64,000 bases of DNA. Source: Modestobacter sp. VKM Ac-2986 (GTDB taxonomy: Bacteria; Actinomycetota; Actinomycetes; Mycobacteriales; Geodermatophilaceae). Positions within the stretch are counted from its first letter, which is position 1, and every line of letters starts with the position of its first letter. Location of the stretch: the NCBI RefSeq assembly GCF_026967795.1, contig NZ_JAPVBH010000003.1, positions 434,001 through 498,000 of the forward strand. The letters run 5' to 3'. A model generated the notes under the pieces. That model did not search any database, was not told the origin of the DNA, and worked only from the letters and a program-made list of their open reading frames with translations. Made by a program: the position numbers and the translations under genes. Below, piece after piece: positions 52,925-62,503 of the stretch.

Positions 52925-53269
52925 TCAGCCGGCGGGGACCTCGGCGGCGGACGCGGGGTGGCCGGCGTGCGACAGCGCCTGGCGCAGCAGGGCGCCGACG
53001 TGCGGGTCGGCCAGCTGGTAGTAGACGAACGTGCCCTCGCGCCGGTTGGTGACCAGGCCGGCCAGCCGCAGCTTGGACAGGTGCTGGCTGACCGCGGTCG
53101 GTGAGGTGCCGGCCAGGTCGGCGAGGCAGGCCACCGACGTCTCGCCCTGCATCAGGGCCCACAGCACGTTGATCCGGGTGGGGTCGGCCAGCATGCGCAG
53201 CGCCTCGGCGGCGTGCCGCACGGTGTCACCGGCCGGCATCTCGAAACCGTCGATGCCGGAGTGGACCAT
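52925..53269 (-). CDS. ArsR/SmtB-type metal sensor next to a P1B-4 ATPase
   Basis: A 114-residue winged-helix repressor. The recognition helix is SPTAVSQHLSKLRLAGLV, and the alpha-5 site is again DxHx10HxxH: D88, H90, H101, H104. Likely metals are zinc, cobalt or nickel. It is divergent from the P1B-4 ATPase gene 63 bases away, with a perfect palindrome in between. Excess metal would release it and switch the ATPase on. Confidence 0.9.
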   Translation of the reverse strand: MVHSGIDGFEMPAGDTVRHAAEALRMLADPTRINVLWALMQGETSVACLADLAGTSPTAVSQHLSKLRLAGLVTNRREGTFVYYQLADPHVGALLRQALSHAGHPASAAEVPAG

Positions 53270-53301
53270 GCCGCCAGCGTAGGACACCCGTCGAGTTGCA
53301 C

Positions 53302-53321
53302 ACCTGCGCATCTGCGCAGGT
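53302..53321. promoter_or_regulatory. ArsR-type operator, perfect inverted repeat
   Basis: ACCTGCGCATCTGCGCAGGT: 9-base arms, two-base centre TC. It lies 11 bases upstream of the P1B-4 ATPase GTG and 32 bases upstream of the divergent ArsR start. Candidate -35 TTGCAC (53296-53301) and -10 TACGTT (53321-53326) flank it, so a bound repressor would sit between them. The predicted transcript start coincides with the GTG, suggesting a leaderless mRNA. Confidence 0.75.
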
Positions 53322-53332
53322 ACGTTCACCCG

Positions 53333-55258
53333 GTGACCGCCCTCGACACCCGTCCGGCCGCTGCGGAGACCCCCGCGCGGCGCTCGCTGCCCGGCTGGAC
53401 CGCCGTGCCGGAGGTGCGCTGGGCGGCCGCCGCCCTCGCGTTCTTCCTCGCCGGCGGGCTGGTCCAGCTGCTGGGCGGCCCGACGCCGCTGGCCTGGGCG
53501 CTGTACCTGGGCTGCTACGCCGCCGGCGGGTGGGAGCCGGCCTGGGCCGGCCTCACCGCGCTGCGCGCCCGCACGCTGGACGTCGACGTGCTGATGGTGC
53601 TGGCCGCGCTCGGCGCGCTGGCGCTCGGGCAGGTGTTCGACGGCGCCCTGCTGATCGTCATCTTCGCCACCTCCGGCGCCCTGGAGACCGTCGCCACCCG
53701 ACGCACCGCCGCGGCGGTCTCCGGGCTCACCGACCTGGCCCCCGAGCGGGCCACGGTGCTGCGCGGGGACACCGAGCAGCGCGTGCCGGTGGCCGAGCTG
53801 GCCGTGGGCGACCTGGTGCTCGTGCGGCCCGGCGAGCAGGTGCCGGCCGACGGCGAGGTGGTCGAGGGCCGCTCCGACGTCGGCCAGGCCTCCATCACCG
53901 GCGAGCCGCTGCCGGTGGACAAGGCGCCCGGCGACCCGGTCTGGGCCGGCACGGCCAACGGCACGGGCGTGCTCACCGTCCGGGTCGACCGCCCGGCGCA
54001 GGACACCGTGCTCGCCCGGATCGCCGCGCTGGTCGCCGACGCGACCGCGACCAAGGCCCGCACCCAGCTGTTCATCGAGAAGATCGAGCAGCGGTACTCG
54101 GTGGGGGTCGTCATCGCGACGATCGCGGTCTTCGTCGTGCCGCTGCTGGCCGGGGCGACCACGGAGAGCGCGCTGCTGCGGGCGATGACGTTCATGATCG
54201 TCGCCTCGCCGTGCGCGGTGGTGCTGTCCACCATGCCGCCGATGCTGTCGGCGATCGCCACGGCCGGCCGCAACGGCGTGCTGGTCCGCTCCGCGGTCGT
54301 GCTCGAGCAGCTGGGCGGGGTCACGGCCGTCGCGCTGGACAAGACCGGCACGCTCACCGACGGCCGCCCCGCCGTGGTCGCCGTCCGGCCGCTGCCCGGG
54401 GTGGACGGCGACGAGCTGCTCGCGCTGGCCGCGGCGGCGGAGGTCCCCAGCGAGCACCCGGTGGGCCGCGCGATCGTGGCCGCCGCCCGGGCGCCGCTGG
54501 CCCCGGCCGAGGACTTCCGGGCGGCGGTCGGGTCCGGGGTGACCGCCACCGTCGCCGGCCGCACGGTGACCGTCGCCGCCCCCGGCCCCCAGGACGGCGC
54601 GGTCGCCGACCTCGTCGAGGCCGAGCAGGCCGCCGGGCGCACGGCCGTGGTCGTCACCGTCGACGGCCGACCGGCCGGGGTGCTCGCACTGGCCGACCGG
54701 GTGCGCCCCGAGGCCGCCGCCGCGGTCGCGTCCCTGCGCGGGCTCACCACCACCGAGCCGCTGCTGCTCACCGGCGACAACCCCGGCGCGGCCCGGGCGC
54801 TGGCCACCGAGGCGGGGATGCGGGAGGTGCGGGCGGGCCTGCTGCCGCAGGACAAGGTCGACGCGGTGCGGGAGCTGCAGCGGGCCGGCCACCGGGTCGC
54901 TGTCGTGGGCGACGGGGTGAACGACGCCCCGGCGCTGGCCACCGCCGACGTCGGGGTGGCCATGGGCGGCATCGGCTCGGACCTGGCGCTGCGCAGCGCC
55001 GACGTGGTCGTCGTCCGCGACGACCTGGCCGCGCTGCCGGCCGTGGTCGCGCTGGCCCGGCGGGCGCACCGACTGGTGGTGCAGAACCTGGTGATCGCCG
55101 GGACGGTGATCACCGCGCTGGTGCTCTGGGACCTGCTGGGCACCCTGCCGCTGCCGCTGGGGGTGGCCGGTCACGAGGGGTCGACCATCGTCGTCGCCCT
55201 CAACGGCCTGCGGCTGCTGCGCCGGTCGGCCTGGCCGGCGCCCACCGGTCGGGCCTGA
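53333..55258 (+). CDS. P1B-4-type metal-exporting ATPase (SPC, HEGST)
   Basis: A 641-residue P-type ATPase. The helix-6 motif is SPC at 292-294 instead of CPC, D336 is phosphorylated (DKTGTLT), GDGVNDAPAL marks the hinge and HEGST at 614-618 lies in the last membrane segment. SPC plus HEG(S/G)T defines the P1B-4 group (CoaT, CtpD, CzcP) that exports cobalt, nickel, iron or zinc. There is no N-terminal CxxC metal domain. GTG start at 53333 has no ribosome-binding site. It is divergent from its ArsR sensor and 47 bases from znuA2. Confidence 0.93.
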   Translation: MTALDTRPAAAETPARRSLPGWTAVPEVRWAAAALAFFLAGGLVQLLGGPTPLAWALYLGCYAAGGWEPAWAGLTALRARTLDVDVLMVLAALGALALGQVFDGALLIVIFATSGALETVATRRTAAAVSGLTDLAPERATVLRGDTEQRVPVAELAVGDLVLVRPGEQVPADGEVVEGRSDVGQASITGEPLPVDKAPGDPVWAGTANGTGVLTVRVDRPAQDTVLARIAALVADATATKARTQLFIEKIEQRYSVGVVIATIAVFVVPLLAGATTESALLRAMTFMIVASPCAVVLSTMPPMLSAIATAGRNGVLVRSAVVLEQLGGVTAVALDKTGTLTDGRPAVVAVRPLPGVDGDELLALAAAAEVPSEHPVGRAIVAAARAPLAPAEDFRAAVGSGVTATVAGRTVTVAAPGPQDGAVADLVEAEQAAGRTAVVVTVDGRPAGVLALADRVRPEAAAAVASLRGLTTTEPLLLTGDNPGAARALATEAGMREVRAGLLPQDKVDAVRELQRAGHRVAVVGDGVNDAPALATADVGVAMGGIGSDLALRSADVVVVRDDLAALPAVVALARRAHRLVVQNLVIAGTVITALVLWDLLGTLPLPLGVAGHEGSTIVVALNGLRLLRRSAWPAPTGRA

Positions 55259-55270
55259 CCCTCTGCCGTT

Positions 55271-55299
55271 TTGACAATGATTGTCGTTTCACCGACGAT
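55271..55299 (+). promoter_or_regulatory. Promoter with overlapping Zur-like palindrome before the second znu operon
   Basis: TGACAATGATTGTCG at 55272-55286 includes the perfect 13-base palindrome GACAAT-G-ATTGTC and fits the Zur pattern. A consensus -35 TTGACA (55271-55276) overlaps it, and a -10-like GACGAT (55294-55299) follows after 17 bases. The ATG at 55306 is where transcription would begin, so the mRNA may be leaderless. It is the clearest Zur site of the window. Confidence 0.72.
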
Positions 55300-55305
55300 G
55301 TCGCC

Positions 55306-56288
55306 ATGCACCCGTCCCGCCCCTCCCGGACCCGCACCGGCGTCCCCACCCTCCTCGCCCTGACCTGCGCCGGGACCGTCCTCCTCGCCGGGTGCTCGGC
55401 CGCCGACGGCGCCGAGCCGGCCGCGGCGGGCGGGGACGGCCTCGCCGTGGTGACGTCCTTCTACCCCCTGGAGTGGCTCACCGGGCAGGTGGCCGGCGAC
55501 CTCGCCACCGTCTCCTCGCTCACCCCGCCCGGCGCCGAACCGCACGACCACGAGCTCACCCCGGCCGACGTCGCCGCGGTCTCCGAGGCCGACCTCGTCG
55601 TGTACCTCGACGCACTGCAGCCCGCGGTCGACGCCGCGGTGGAGCAGCAGGGCGGTGACCGCGTGTTCGACGCCGCCGACTCCGCCGACCTCGACCTGGT
55701 CTTCGCAGCCGGCGAGGACCACGAGCACGCCGAGGACGAGGAGCACGTCGAGGACGAACACGCCGAGGAGGGCGCGGTCACCGACCCGCACTTCTGGCAC
55801 GACCCGATGCGGATGGCCGCCGTCGGCGACGCCCTGGCGCAGCGGCTGGGCCGCGCCGACGAGGCGCACGCCGCCACCTACACCGCCAACGCCGCCGCGC
55901 TCCGCACGCAGCTGGAGGCGCTGGACGCCGAGTTCCGCACCGGCCTGGCCAGCTGCGCCAGCCGCGACCTGGTCACCAGCCACAGCGCCTTCGGCTACCT
56001 GGCCGAGGCCTTCGACCTGCACCAGGTCGGCATCAGCGGACTGGCGCCGGACGAGGAGCCCGCGCCGAGTGCGCTCACCGACGCCACCGCCTTCGTCCGC
56101 GAGCACGACGTGTCCACGATCTACTTCGAGACGCTGGTCAGCCCCGCCGTCGCCGAGACCGTCGCCCGGGAGACCGGCGCGCGGACCCGGCAGCTCGACC
56201 CGATCGAGGGCCTGACCGACGCCTCGGCCGGCGCGGACTACCTGGCGCTCATGCGCGCCAACCTGGCGAGCCTGCAGGAGGGGCAGCA

Positions 56289-56298
<10 letters not shown>
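55306..56298 (+). CDS. znuA: Zinc ABC transporter substrate-binding lipoprotein (second set)
   Basis: A 330-residue lipoprotein of the classical ZnuA kind. The lipobox is LLAGC (Cys30). Metal histidines lie in EPHDHELTP, DPHFWHDP and TSHSAFGYLAEAF, with the acidic ligand in YFETLVSP, so all canonical zinc ligands are present. A long His/Glu/Asp-rich loop (residues about 143-163, EDHEHAEDEEHVEDEHAEE) is typical of zinc-specific ZnuA. It captures zinc outside the membrane. It is the first gene of a znuA-znuC-znuB operon behind a Zur-like promoter and overlaps znuC by ten bases. Confidence 0.93.
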
Positions 56299-56998
<700 letters not shown>

Positions 56999-57005
<7 letters not shown>

Positions 57006-57886
57006 GCTACGGGTTCATGCAGCTGGCGCTGGTTGCTGCCGTGCTGGTCGGGCTGACCGCGCCCACCGTCGGCGTGCACCTCGTGCAGCGCCGCCTGTCG
57101 CTGATCGGTGACGGGCTCGGGCACGTGGCGCTGCTGGGCGTGGCCGTCGGCCTGGCGACCAGGACCGCCCCGGTGCTCACCGCGCTGCTGGCCACGGTGG
57201 GCGGCGCCGTGGTGCTCGAGCTGCTGCGCAGCCGCCGCTCGGCCGGCACCGACGTCGCCCTGGCGGTCATGTCCTACGGCGGCATCGCCGGCGGGGTCGT
57301 GGTCGTCAGCCGGGCCCCGGCGGGCACCCCGGCCAACCTGGACAGCTACCTGTTCGGGGCGCTGACCACCACCACGCGCGGGGACCTGGTCGTGTTCGCC
57401 GGCATGGCCGTCGTCGTGCTCGCGGTCACGATCGGGCTGAGCCGGCACCTGTTCGCCGTCGCGCTCGACGAGGAGCACGCCGCGGCCAGCGGGCTGCCGG
57501 TGCTGCGGCTGAACCTGCTGCTGGCCGTGGTCACCGCGGGCACGGTGACGCTGTCGATGCGGGTGCTGGGCCTGCTGCTGATCAGCGGCCTGATGGTGCT
57601 GCCCGCCGGCTGTGCCCAGCTCGTGGCGTGGAGCTCCCGCTCCAGCCTGGCCGTCGCCGTGCTCGTCGGGGTCGGCGCCTCGGTCGGCGGGACGGTGCTC
57701 TCCTTCCACGCCGACACCCCCTCCGGCGCGACGATCGTGCTGGTGACGGTCGGCGTCTTCGTGCTGCTGGCCGCCGGGCGGGCCACGTCCCGCGGGCCGT
57801 CCCGGTGGCGCAGGCCCGACGCGGCCGTGGTGCCGGGACCGGCCGGTGCGGAGCCGGTGCGGGCAGGGCTCGGCGTCCCGCGCTGA
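56999..57886 (+). CDS. znuB: Zinc ABC transporter permease (second set)
   Basis: A 295-residue ABC-3 permease with about nine hydrophobic segments. Conserved parts are LVQRRLSLIGDGLGHVALLGVAVGL near the N terminus, a GTDVALAVMSYGGIAGGVVV segment and the ATPase-contact loop DEEHAAASGLPV. It completes the second ZnuABC importer. It is convergent with the ABC permease gene of the Cnt-like operon, 18 bases away. Confidence 0.9.
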
Positions 57887-57904
57887 CCGGTGCGACCGCG
57901 CCGG

Positions 57905-59653
57905 TCAGCGGCCGGTGCGCACCAGGCCGGCCGCGACCCCCAGCAGCACCAGCCCGGCCGCCGGCACGCCGACCAGCCAGGGCGCGCGCTCCAGGTAGCC
58001 CACCCCGTCGGCGAGGCTGCGGCCCCACTCCGGGGACTCCGGTCCGGCACCGAGCCCGAGGAAGGACAACCCGGCCAGCGCGAGCGCGCTGTGCGGCACC
58101 CGGAGCAGCGCGTGCCGGGTCACCGGCGGCAGCACGGCCGGCAGCACGTGCGCGCGCACCAGCCGCCGGCCCGAGGCTCCGTAGGTGCGGGCGGCCAGGT
58201 GGAACCCCGAGGCCCGCACCTCCGCGGCCAGGGCGCGGGTGTGCACGGCCAGCGGGATCCAGGCCACCGCGCTCACCGCCAGCACCGCCGCGGACAGGCT
58301 CGGGCCGACGACGGCGGTCACCGCGATGGCGACCAGCACCGCCGGCAGCGCGTTGAGCACGTCGGCCAGCCCGGCGCGGCCCCGGCCCAGCAGCCCCACG
58401 GCCACGCCGACCACCAGCGCGACGGCGCTGACGCCCAGCGCCAGCCCCACCGACAGCAGCGCCCCGGCGCCGAACCGGGCGAGCACGTCCCGGCCCAGGG
58501 CGTCGGCGCCCAGCGGGTGCGCCCGGCCCGGCGCGGCCAGCCGCCCGCCCAGCTCCTGCGCGGCCGGGTCGCGCAGGAGGCCCACCAGGACGACGGCCAG
58601 CAGCAGCCCGGCCAGCCCCGCGGCCCAGCGGCCGGTGCGCCGTCCCGGCGGCGGCAGCTCCGGGCTCAGCCCACCCGCCGACGCGGCCGGGCCCAGCAGC
58701 CACCGGGAGGCCAGCACGCCGGCACCCCCGACGGCGAGACCGAGGACCACCAGGAGCGCCACCCCGGCCTGCACCACCGGGAGGTCCTGGGCCAGCGCCG
58801 CGTCCAGCGCCGTGCCGCCCAGCCCGGGGAGGTCGAAGACGGCCTCGACGACGGCGCCGGCCCCCAGCGTGCCGACCAGCAGCAGGAGCACCTGCGGCAC
58901 GACCGCGGTCAGTGCCCGCCGGCCCAGCGCGGTCATCACCGTCCGCCGCGGCACCCCGGCGGCCCGCCAGGTGCGCACCCACGCCTCCCCGGCTGCGTCG
59001 GCCACCGCCCCGCCCAGCACCCGGGCGAGCAGCCCGCCCGCGGGCAGGGCCAGCGCGAGCACCGGCAGCACCAGGTGCTCGGGGCCGGTGAACCCCGAGG
59101 TGGGCAGCAGCCCCCAGCCGACCGCGACGACGGCGACCCCGACGACGGCGACCACGAACTCCGGCAGCGCGGCGAGCGCCGCGGCGACCACCCCGGCGGC
59201 CCCGGCTCCCGGCCGGCCCCCGGTGGCGGCGCGGGCGAGCGCGGGCAGGCAGAGGGCGACGGCCAGCAGCAGCGCCACCACCGCGGCTGTGGTGGCCAGC
59301 GTGAGCGACACCCCGAGCGCGGGCGGGACGACCTCGGCCACCGGCTGCCCGCTCACCCACGAGGTGCCCAGGTCGCCCCGGACCACGCGGCCCAGCCAGC
59401 CGAGGGTGCCCTGCACCGGGTCGGCCGGCAGGTCCAGCCGCTCGCGCACCGCGGCCAGCGTTGCCGGGTCGACGTCCCGCTCGGCCTCGCGCGCCCGCAG
59501 GACGGTGCGCGCCGGATCGGCGCCGGACAGCCAGGGCAGCGCCCCGACCAGCAGCGCGGTGCCGGCGACCGCGGCGACGGCGGTGACCAACGGCCGCACG
59601 GCCGGCCCCAGCGCGGCAGCTCCGGTCCTCAGCGCCGCCGCCGGGCGGGTCAC
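57905..59653 (-). CDS. Fused DppB-DppC-type ABC permease
   Basis: A 582-residue membrane protein that joins two permeases normally made separately. Residues 1-325 are DppB/NikB-like (VRERLDLPADPVQGTLGWLGRVVRGDLGTSW, then GAGAVVEAVFDLPGLGGTAL), and residues about 345-582 are DppC/NikC-like (AHPLGADALGRDVLARFGAGALLSVGLALGVSA, then FHLAARTYGASGRRLVRAHVLPAVLPP). Each half has its EAA-type loop. The linker is proline-rich. It should form the whole translocation pore for a nickel/peptide/metallophore importer with the two ATPases upstream. It starts at GTG overlapping the SBP stop. Confidence 0.9.
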   Translation of the reverse strand: MTRPAAALRTGAAALGPAVRPLVTAVAAVAGTALLVGALPWLSGADPARTVLRAREAERDVDPATLAAVRERLDLPADPVQGTLGWLGRVVRGDLGTSWVSGQPVAEVVPPALGVSLTLATTAAVVALLLAVALCLPALARAATGGRPGAGAAGVVAAALAALPEFVVAVVGVAVVAVGWGLLPTSGFTGPEHLVLPVLALALPAGGLLARVLGGAVADAAGEAWVRTWRAAGVPRRTVMTALGRRALTAVVPQVLLLLVGTLGAGAVVEAVFDLPGLGGTALDAALAQDLPVVQAGVALLVVLGLAVGGAGVLASRWLLGPAASAGGLSPELPPPGRRTGRWAAGLAGLLLAVVLVGLLRDPAAQELGGRLAAPGRAHPLGADALGRDVLARFGAGALLSVGLALGVSAVALVVGVAVGLLGRGRAGLADVLNALPAVLVAIAVTAVVGPSLSAAVLAVSAVAWIPLAVHTRALAAEVRASGFHLAARTYGASGRRLVRAHVLPAVLPPVTRHALLRVPHSALALAGLSFLGLGAGPESPEWGRSLADGVGYLERAPWLVGVPAAGLVLLGVAAGLVRTGR

Positions 59654-61140
59654 CCGCCGACCGCGGTCTCGGCGGTGACCAGCCGGCGCTCGAACGGGTC
59701 GGTGGCCAGGCCGGTCACCGACGGCGCGTGCCCGGTCCGGCTGCGCTCGTGCAGCACCGGCACGAACGCGGCGGTGCCCAGCACGGTGGCCTCGACGGCC
59801 GCGGCCCGCTCCCGGCGCTGGGCCGGGTCGGTCAGCGCGCCGGCGGCGGCGACCGCGTCGTCGACGGCGGGGTCGCAGAGCCGGGCCAGGTTGTAGGTGC
59901 CGGCGCAGGTGAGGTCGGTGGCCAGGTAGCCGACCGGGTCGCCGGTGTCGCCCAGGTACAGCCGGCTGCCGAGCACGGCGTCGTAGCTGCCGTCGAGCAG
60001 GCCGGGCTCCAGCGCGGCGTACTCCGCGACCACCACCTCGACGGTGAACCCGGCCGCGCGCAGCTGCCCGGCCAGCACCGCGGCGGCCTCGGGCAGCTCC
60101 GGACGGTCGGAGTAGGTGGCCAGCCGGACGACCGCCCCCGCCGGGTCGGCCGGGGCCGGCAGCCGCGGCGCGGGCCGGGCCGCCCCGGCCAGGGTGGCGT
60201 CGTCGAAGAAGCCCGCGGCCCGGCTCGCCTCGCCCTCGTAGACGCCGTCGACGACCGGCCCGGGGTCGACCGCCCGGGCCGCCGCGGCGCGCACACCGGG
60301 GTCGGCGAACGGGCCGTCCGCGGTGTCCAGGAACAGCCCGACCAGCCGCGGCAGCGGGGTGGACAGCACCTCGAGGCCGGTCAGCGAGGGCAGCTGGGCG
60401 ATGGGCAGGTTGACCGCCACGTCGAGCTCGCCGGCGCGCAGGCCCGCGGTGCGCGCCCCGGGGTCGGCGGTGAACCGGACGTCGACGCCGTCCAGTGCCG
60501 GCAGCCCGCCCCAGTACCGGTCGTTGGCCTGCAGGGTGGCCGCGCTGTCCCCCTGCAGCCCGGTGATCGTGAAGGGCCCGGTCGCGGTGCCCACCGGGTC
60601 GGGCGCGGCCGGGTCGGCGTAGGCCGCCGGGGACAGCACCACCAGGCCCGGCGAGGCCAGCCGCTGCACCAGCAGCGGGTCGGCCGCAGCGGTCCGCACC
60701 TCCACGGTGTCGGCGTCCACGGCCCGGGCGGTGAGCCCCACGCCGCTGATCGCCCGCGGGGCGGGGCTGGCCGCGGCGGCCGCCTCCAGCACGCCCACCA
60801 CCGCGGCGGCGTCCAGCGGGGCGCCGTCCTGGAACACGACGCCCGGCCGCAGCTCGAGCAGGGCGGTGCGGTCGTCGGGACGGCTCCAGGACCCCGCCAG
60901 CTGCGGCACCGGGGCACCGGCGTCGTCCAGGCCCACGAGGGTCTCGGTCACCCCCATCCGGGAGGTGAGCACCGCGTCGTCGGAGAACGGCGACAGGGCG
61001 GCCGCGGGCGGGAAGGCCAGCGCCAGCCGCAGCCGCGCGCCGCCGTCCTCCGCTGCCTCGGGCGAGGCGGTGAAGCAGCCGGCGAGCAGCGCGGGCAGCA
61101 CGAGCACCGCGCCGAGGACGCGGGCAGGAGGGCGGGTCAT
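59650..61140 (-). CDS. Nickel/oligopeptide-type substrate-binding lipoprotein
   Basis: A 496-residue SBP_bac_5 lipoprotein. The lipobox is LLAGC with Cys22. The family fold follows: GVTETLVGLDDAGAPVPQLAGSWSRPDDRTALLELRPGVVFQDGAPLDAAAVVGVLE and, near the end, GSRLYLGDTGDPVGYLATDLTC. Related proteins bind dipeptides, nickel chelates or opine metallophores (NikA, CntA). It lies between the MFS exporter gene upstream and the fused permease gene downstream, so it provides substrate capture outside the membrane. No known ligand residues can be assigned from sequence alone. Confidence 0.88.
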   Translation of the reverse strand: MTRPPARVLGAVLVLPALLAGCFTASPEAAEDGGARLRLALAFPPAAALSPFSDDAVLTSRMGVTETLVGLDDAGAPVPQLAGSWSRPDDRTALLELRPGVVFQDGAPLDAAAVVGVLEAAAAASPAPRAISGVGLTARAVDADTVEVRTAAADPLLVQRLASPGLVVLSPAAYADPAAPDPVGTATGPFTITGLQGDSAATLQANDRYWGGLPALDGVDVRFTADPGARTAGLRAGELDVAVNLPIAQLPSLTGLEVLSTPLPRLVGLFLDTADGPFADPGVRAAAARAVDPGPVVDGVYEGEASRAAGFFDDATLAGAARPAPRLPAPADPAGAVVRLATYSDRPELPEAAAVLAGQLRAAGFTVEVVVAEYAALEPGLLDGSYDAVLGSRLYLGDTGDPVGYLATDLTCAGTYNLARLCDPAVDDAVAAAGALTDPAQRRERAAAVEATVLGTAAFVPVLHERSRTGHAPSVTGLATDPFERRLVTAETAVGG

Positions 61141-61183
61141 CGTTCCTCTTCTCGGAGCGGGACGGGGTCTGCGCTGCCGCGGG

Positions 61184-62503
61184 TCACCGGCGGACCGGGT
61201 CCTCGGCGGGCACGGCCGGCGCGGCCGGCGCCGGGGCGGGGCGGCGGTCGATCCGGCGGGTGAGCACCCACAGGCCGACCGCCGACAGCGCCGGCAGCAG
61301 CGCCAACACCAGCCAGGGCAGCGCGGCGTCCGGTCGTGGCTCGGTGGCGCGGTCCAGCAGCACGCCGACGCCGGTGCTGCCGACCAGCACCGCCAGCCCG
61401 CCGGCGGAGGCCAGGAAGCCGAAGTGCGCGCCCAGCCGGCGCTCCCCGGCCAGCCGCGGCACCAGGTCCTGAGCGAGCGGGACGGCGACCATCTGGCCGG
61501 TGTAGAGCAGCAGCACCATGCCGACCGCCGGCGCCAGCGCCCACGGTCCGGGCAGCGGCGGCAGCGGCGCGCAGACGGCCACCAGCGCGAACGAGGCGGC
61601 CATCAGCGCGAAACCGAACGGCAGCGCCCGGCGCGGACCGGCCCGCCGGGCCAGCGTGGTGACCCGCAGCTGGAACAGCAGCACCGAGACGGCGGCCAGC
61701 ACGAACAGCCAGCCCAGCGCCCCCTGTCCCCCGGTGGCCCGGGTGAGTTCGACAGGCAGGGCGAGGTAGAGCTGGTTGTAGCTGAGCAGGTAGGTGCAGT
61801 AGCAGGCGGTGAAGGCCAGGAAGGTGCGGTTGCGCAGCACGTGCCCCCAGCCGGCCAGCACGCTCTCGCCCGGGCCGTCGCCGTCCTCGGTGCGCAGGTC
61901 GCGCGGGAGCCAGCGCAGGTGGGCCAGCAGGACGGCGCCGAAGACGGCGGCCGACACCCAGCAGGTCACCGCGAAGGGCACCCCGAGCAGCACCGCGCCC
62001 AGCACCGGCCCGGTGACCGAGCCCAGCTTGCTGGCGATCGCGTCGAGCCCGAAGACCTCCGCCCGGGTCACCACCCCGGCCGCCTCCAGCTGCCGCCCCT
62101 GCGCGGCCAGCGCGGACTCCACGGCCGGGGAGAACAGCGCCGCGGCGAAGCCCACGAGCACGGTGCCGGCGAGCACGCCGGGCAGCGAGGTGGTCAGCGC
62201 CAGGACGGCGAACCCGGCGATCCGCACGGTCACGCCCACCAGCACCACCGGCCGGACGCCGAACCGGTCGGCCAGCCCGCCGCCGAGGAAGAACAGCCCC
62301 TGCTGGCTGAACGTGCGCACGCCGAGCACGAGCCCGACGACGCCGCCGGCCAGCGCGAGGTCCTCGGTCAGGTGCACGGCCAGGAAGGGCACCACGAGGT
62401 AGAAGCCGATGTTGAACGCCAGCTGGGAGGCCAGCAGCAGCCGCGGCACCGGCGGCAGCCGCCGGAACAGCACGGCCGGCTGCCAGCCCCGGACCCCGCT
62501 CAC
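61184..62503 (-). CDS. MFS transporter within the ABC operon, exporter-like
   Basis: A 439-residue MFS protein with 12 predicted helices. The loop-2/3 motif reads GGLADRFGVRP, and the protein begins MSGVRGWQPAVLFRRLPPVPRLLLASQLAFNIGFYLVVPFLAVHL. It overlaps the upstream ATPase stop (GTGA), so it is made from the same mRNA as the nickel/peptide-type ABC importer. MFS exporters of this kind are unusual inside such operons except in metallophore systems, where CntE exports staphylopine. I infer export of a small chelator; drug efflux is an alternative. Confidence 0.85.
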   Translation of the reverse strand: MSGVRGWQPAVLFRRLPPVPRLLLASQLAFNIGFYLVVPFLAVHLTEDLALAGGVVGLVLGVRTFSQQGLFFLGGGLADRFGVRPVVLVGVTVRIAGFAVLALTTSLPGVLAGTVLVGFAAALFSPAVESALAAQGRQLEAAGVVTRAEVFGLDAIASKLGSVTGPVLGAVLLGVPFAVTCWVSAAVFGAVLLAHLRWLPRDLRTEDGDGPGESVLAGWGHVLRNRTFLAFTACYCTYLLSYNQLYLALPVELTRATGGQGALGWLFVLAAVSVLLFQLRVTTLARRAGPRRALPFGFALMAASFALVAVCAPLPPLPGPWALAPAVGMVLLLYTGQMVAVPLAQDLVPRLAGERRLGAHFGFLASAGGLAVLVGSTGVGVLLDRATEPRPDAALPWLVLALLPALSAVGLWVLTRRIDRRPAPAPAAPAVPAEDPVRR

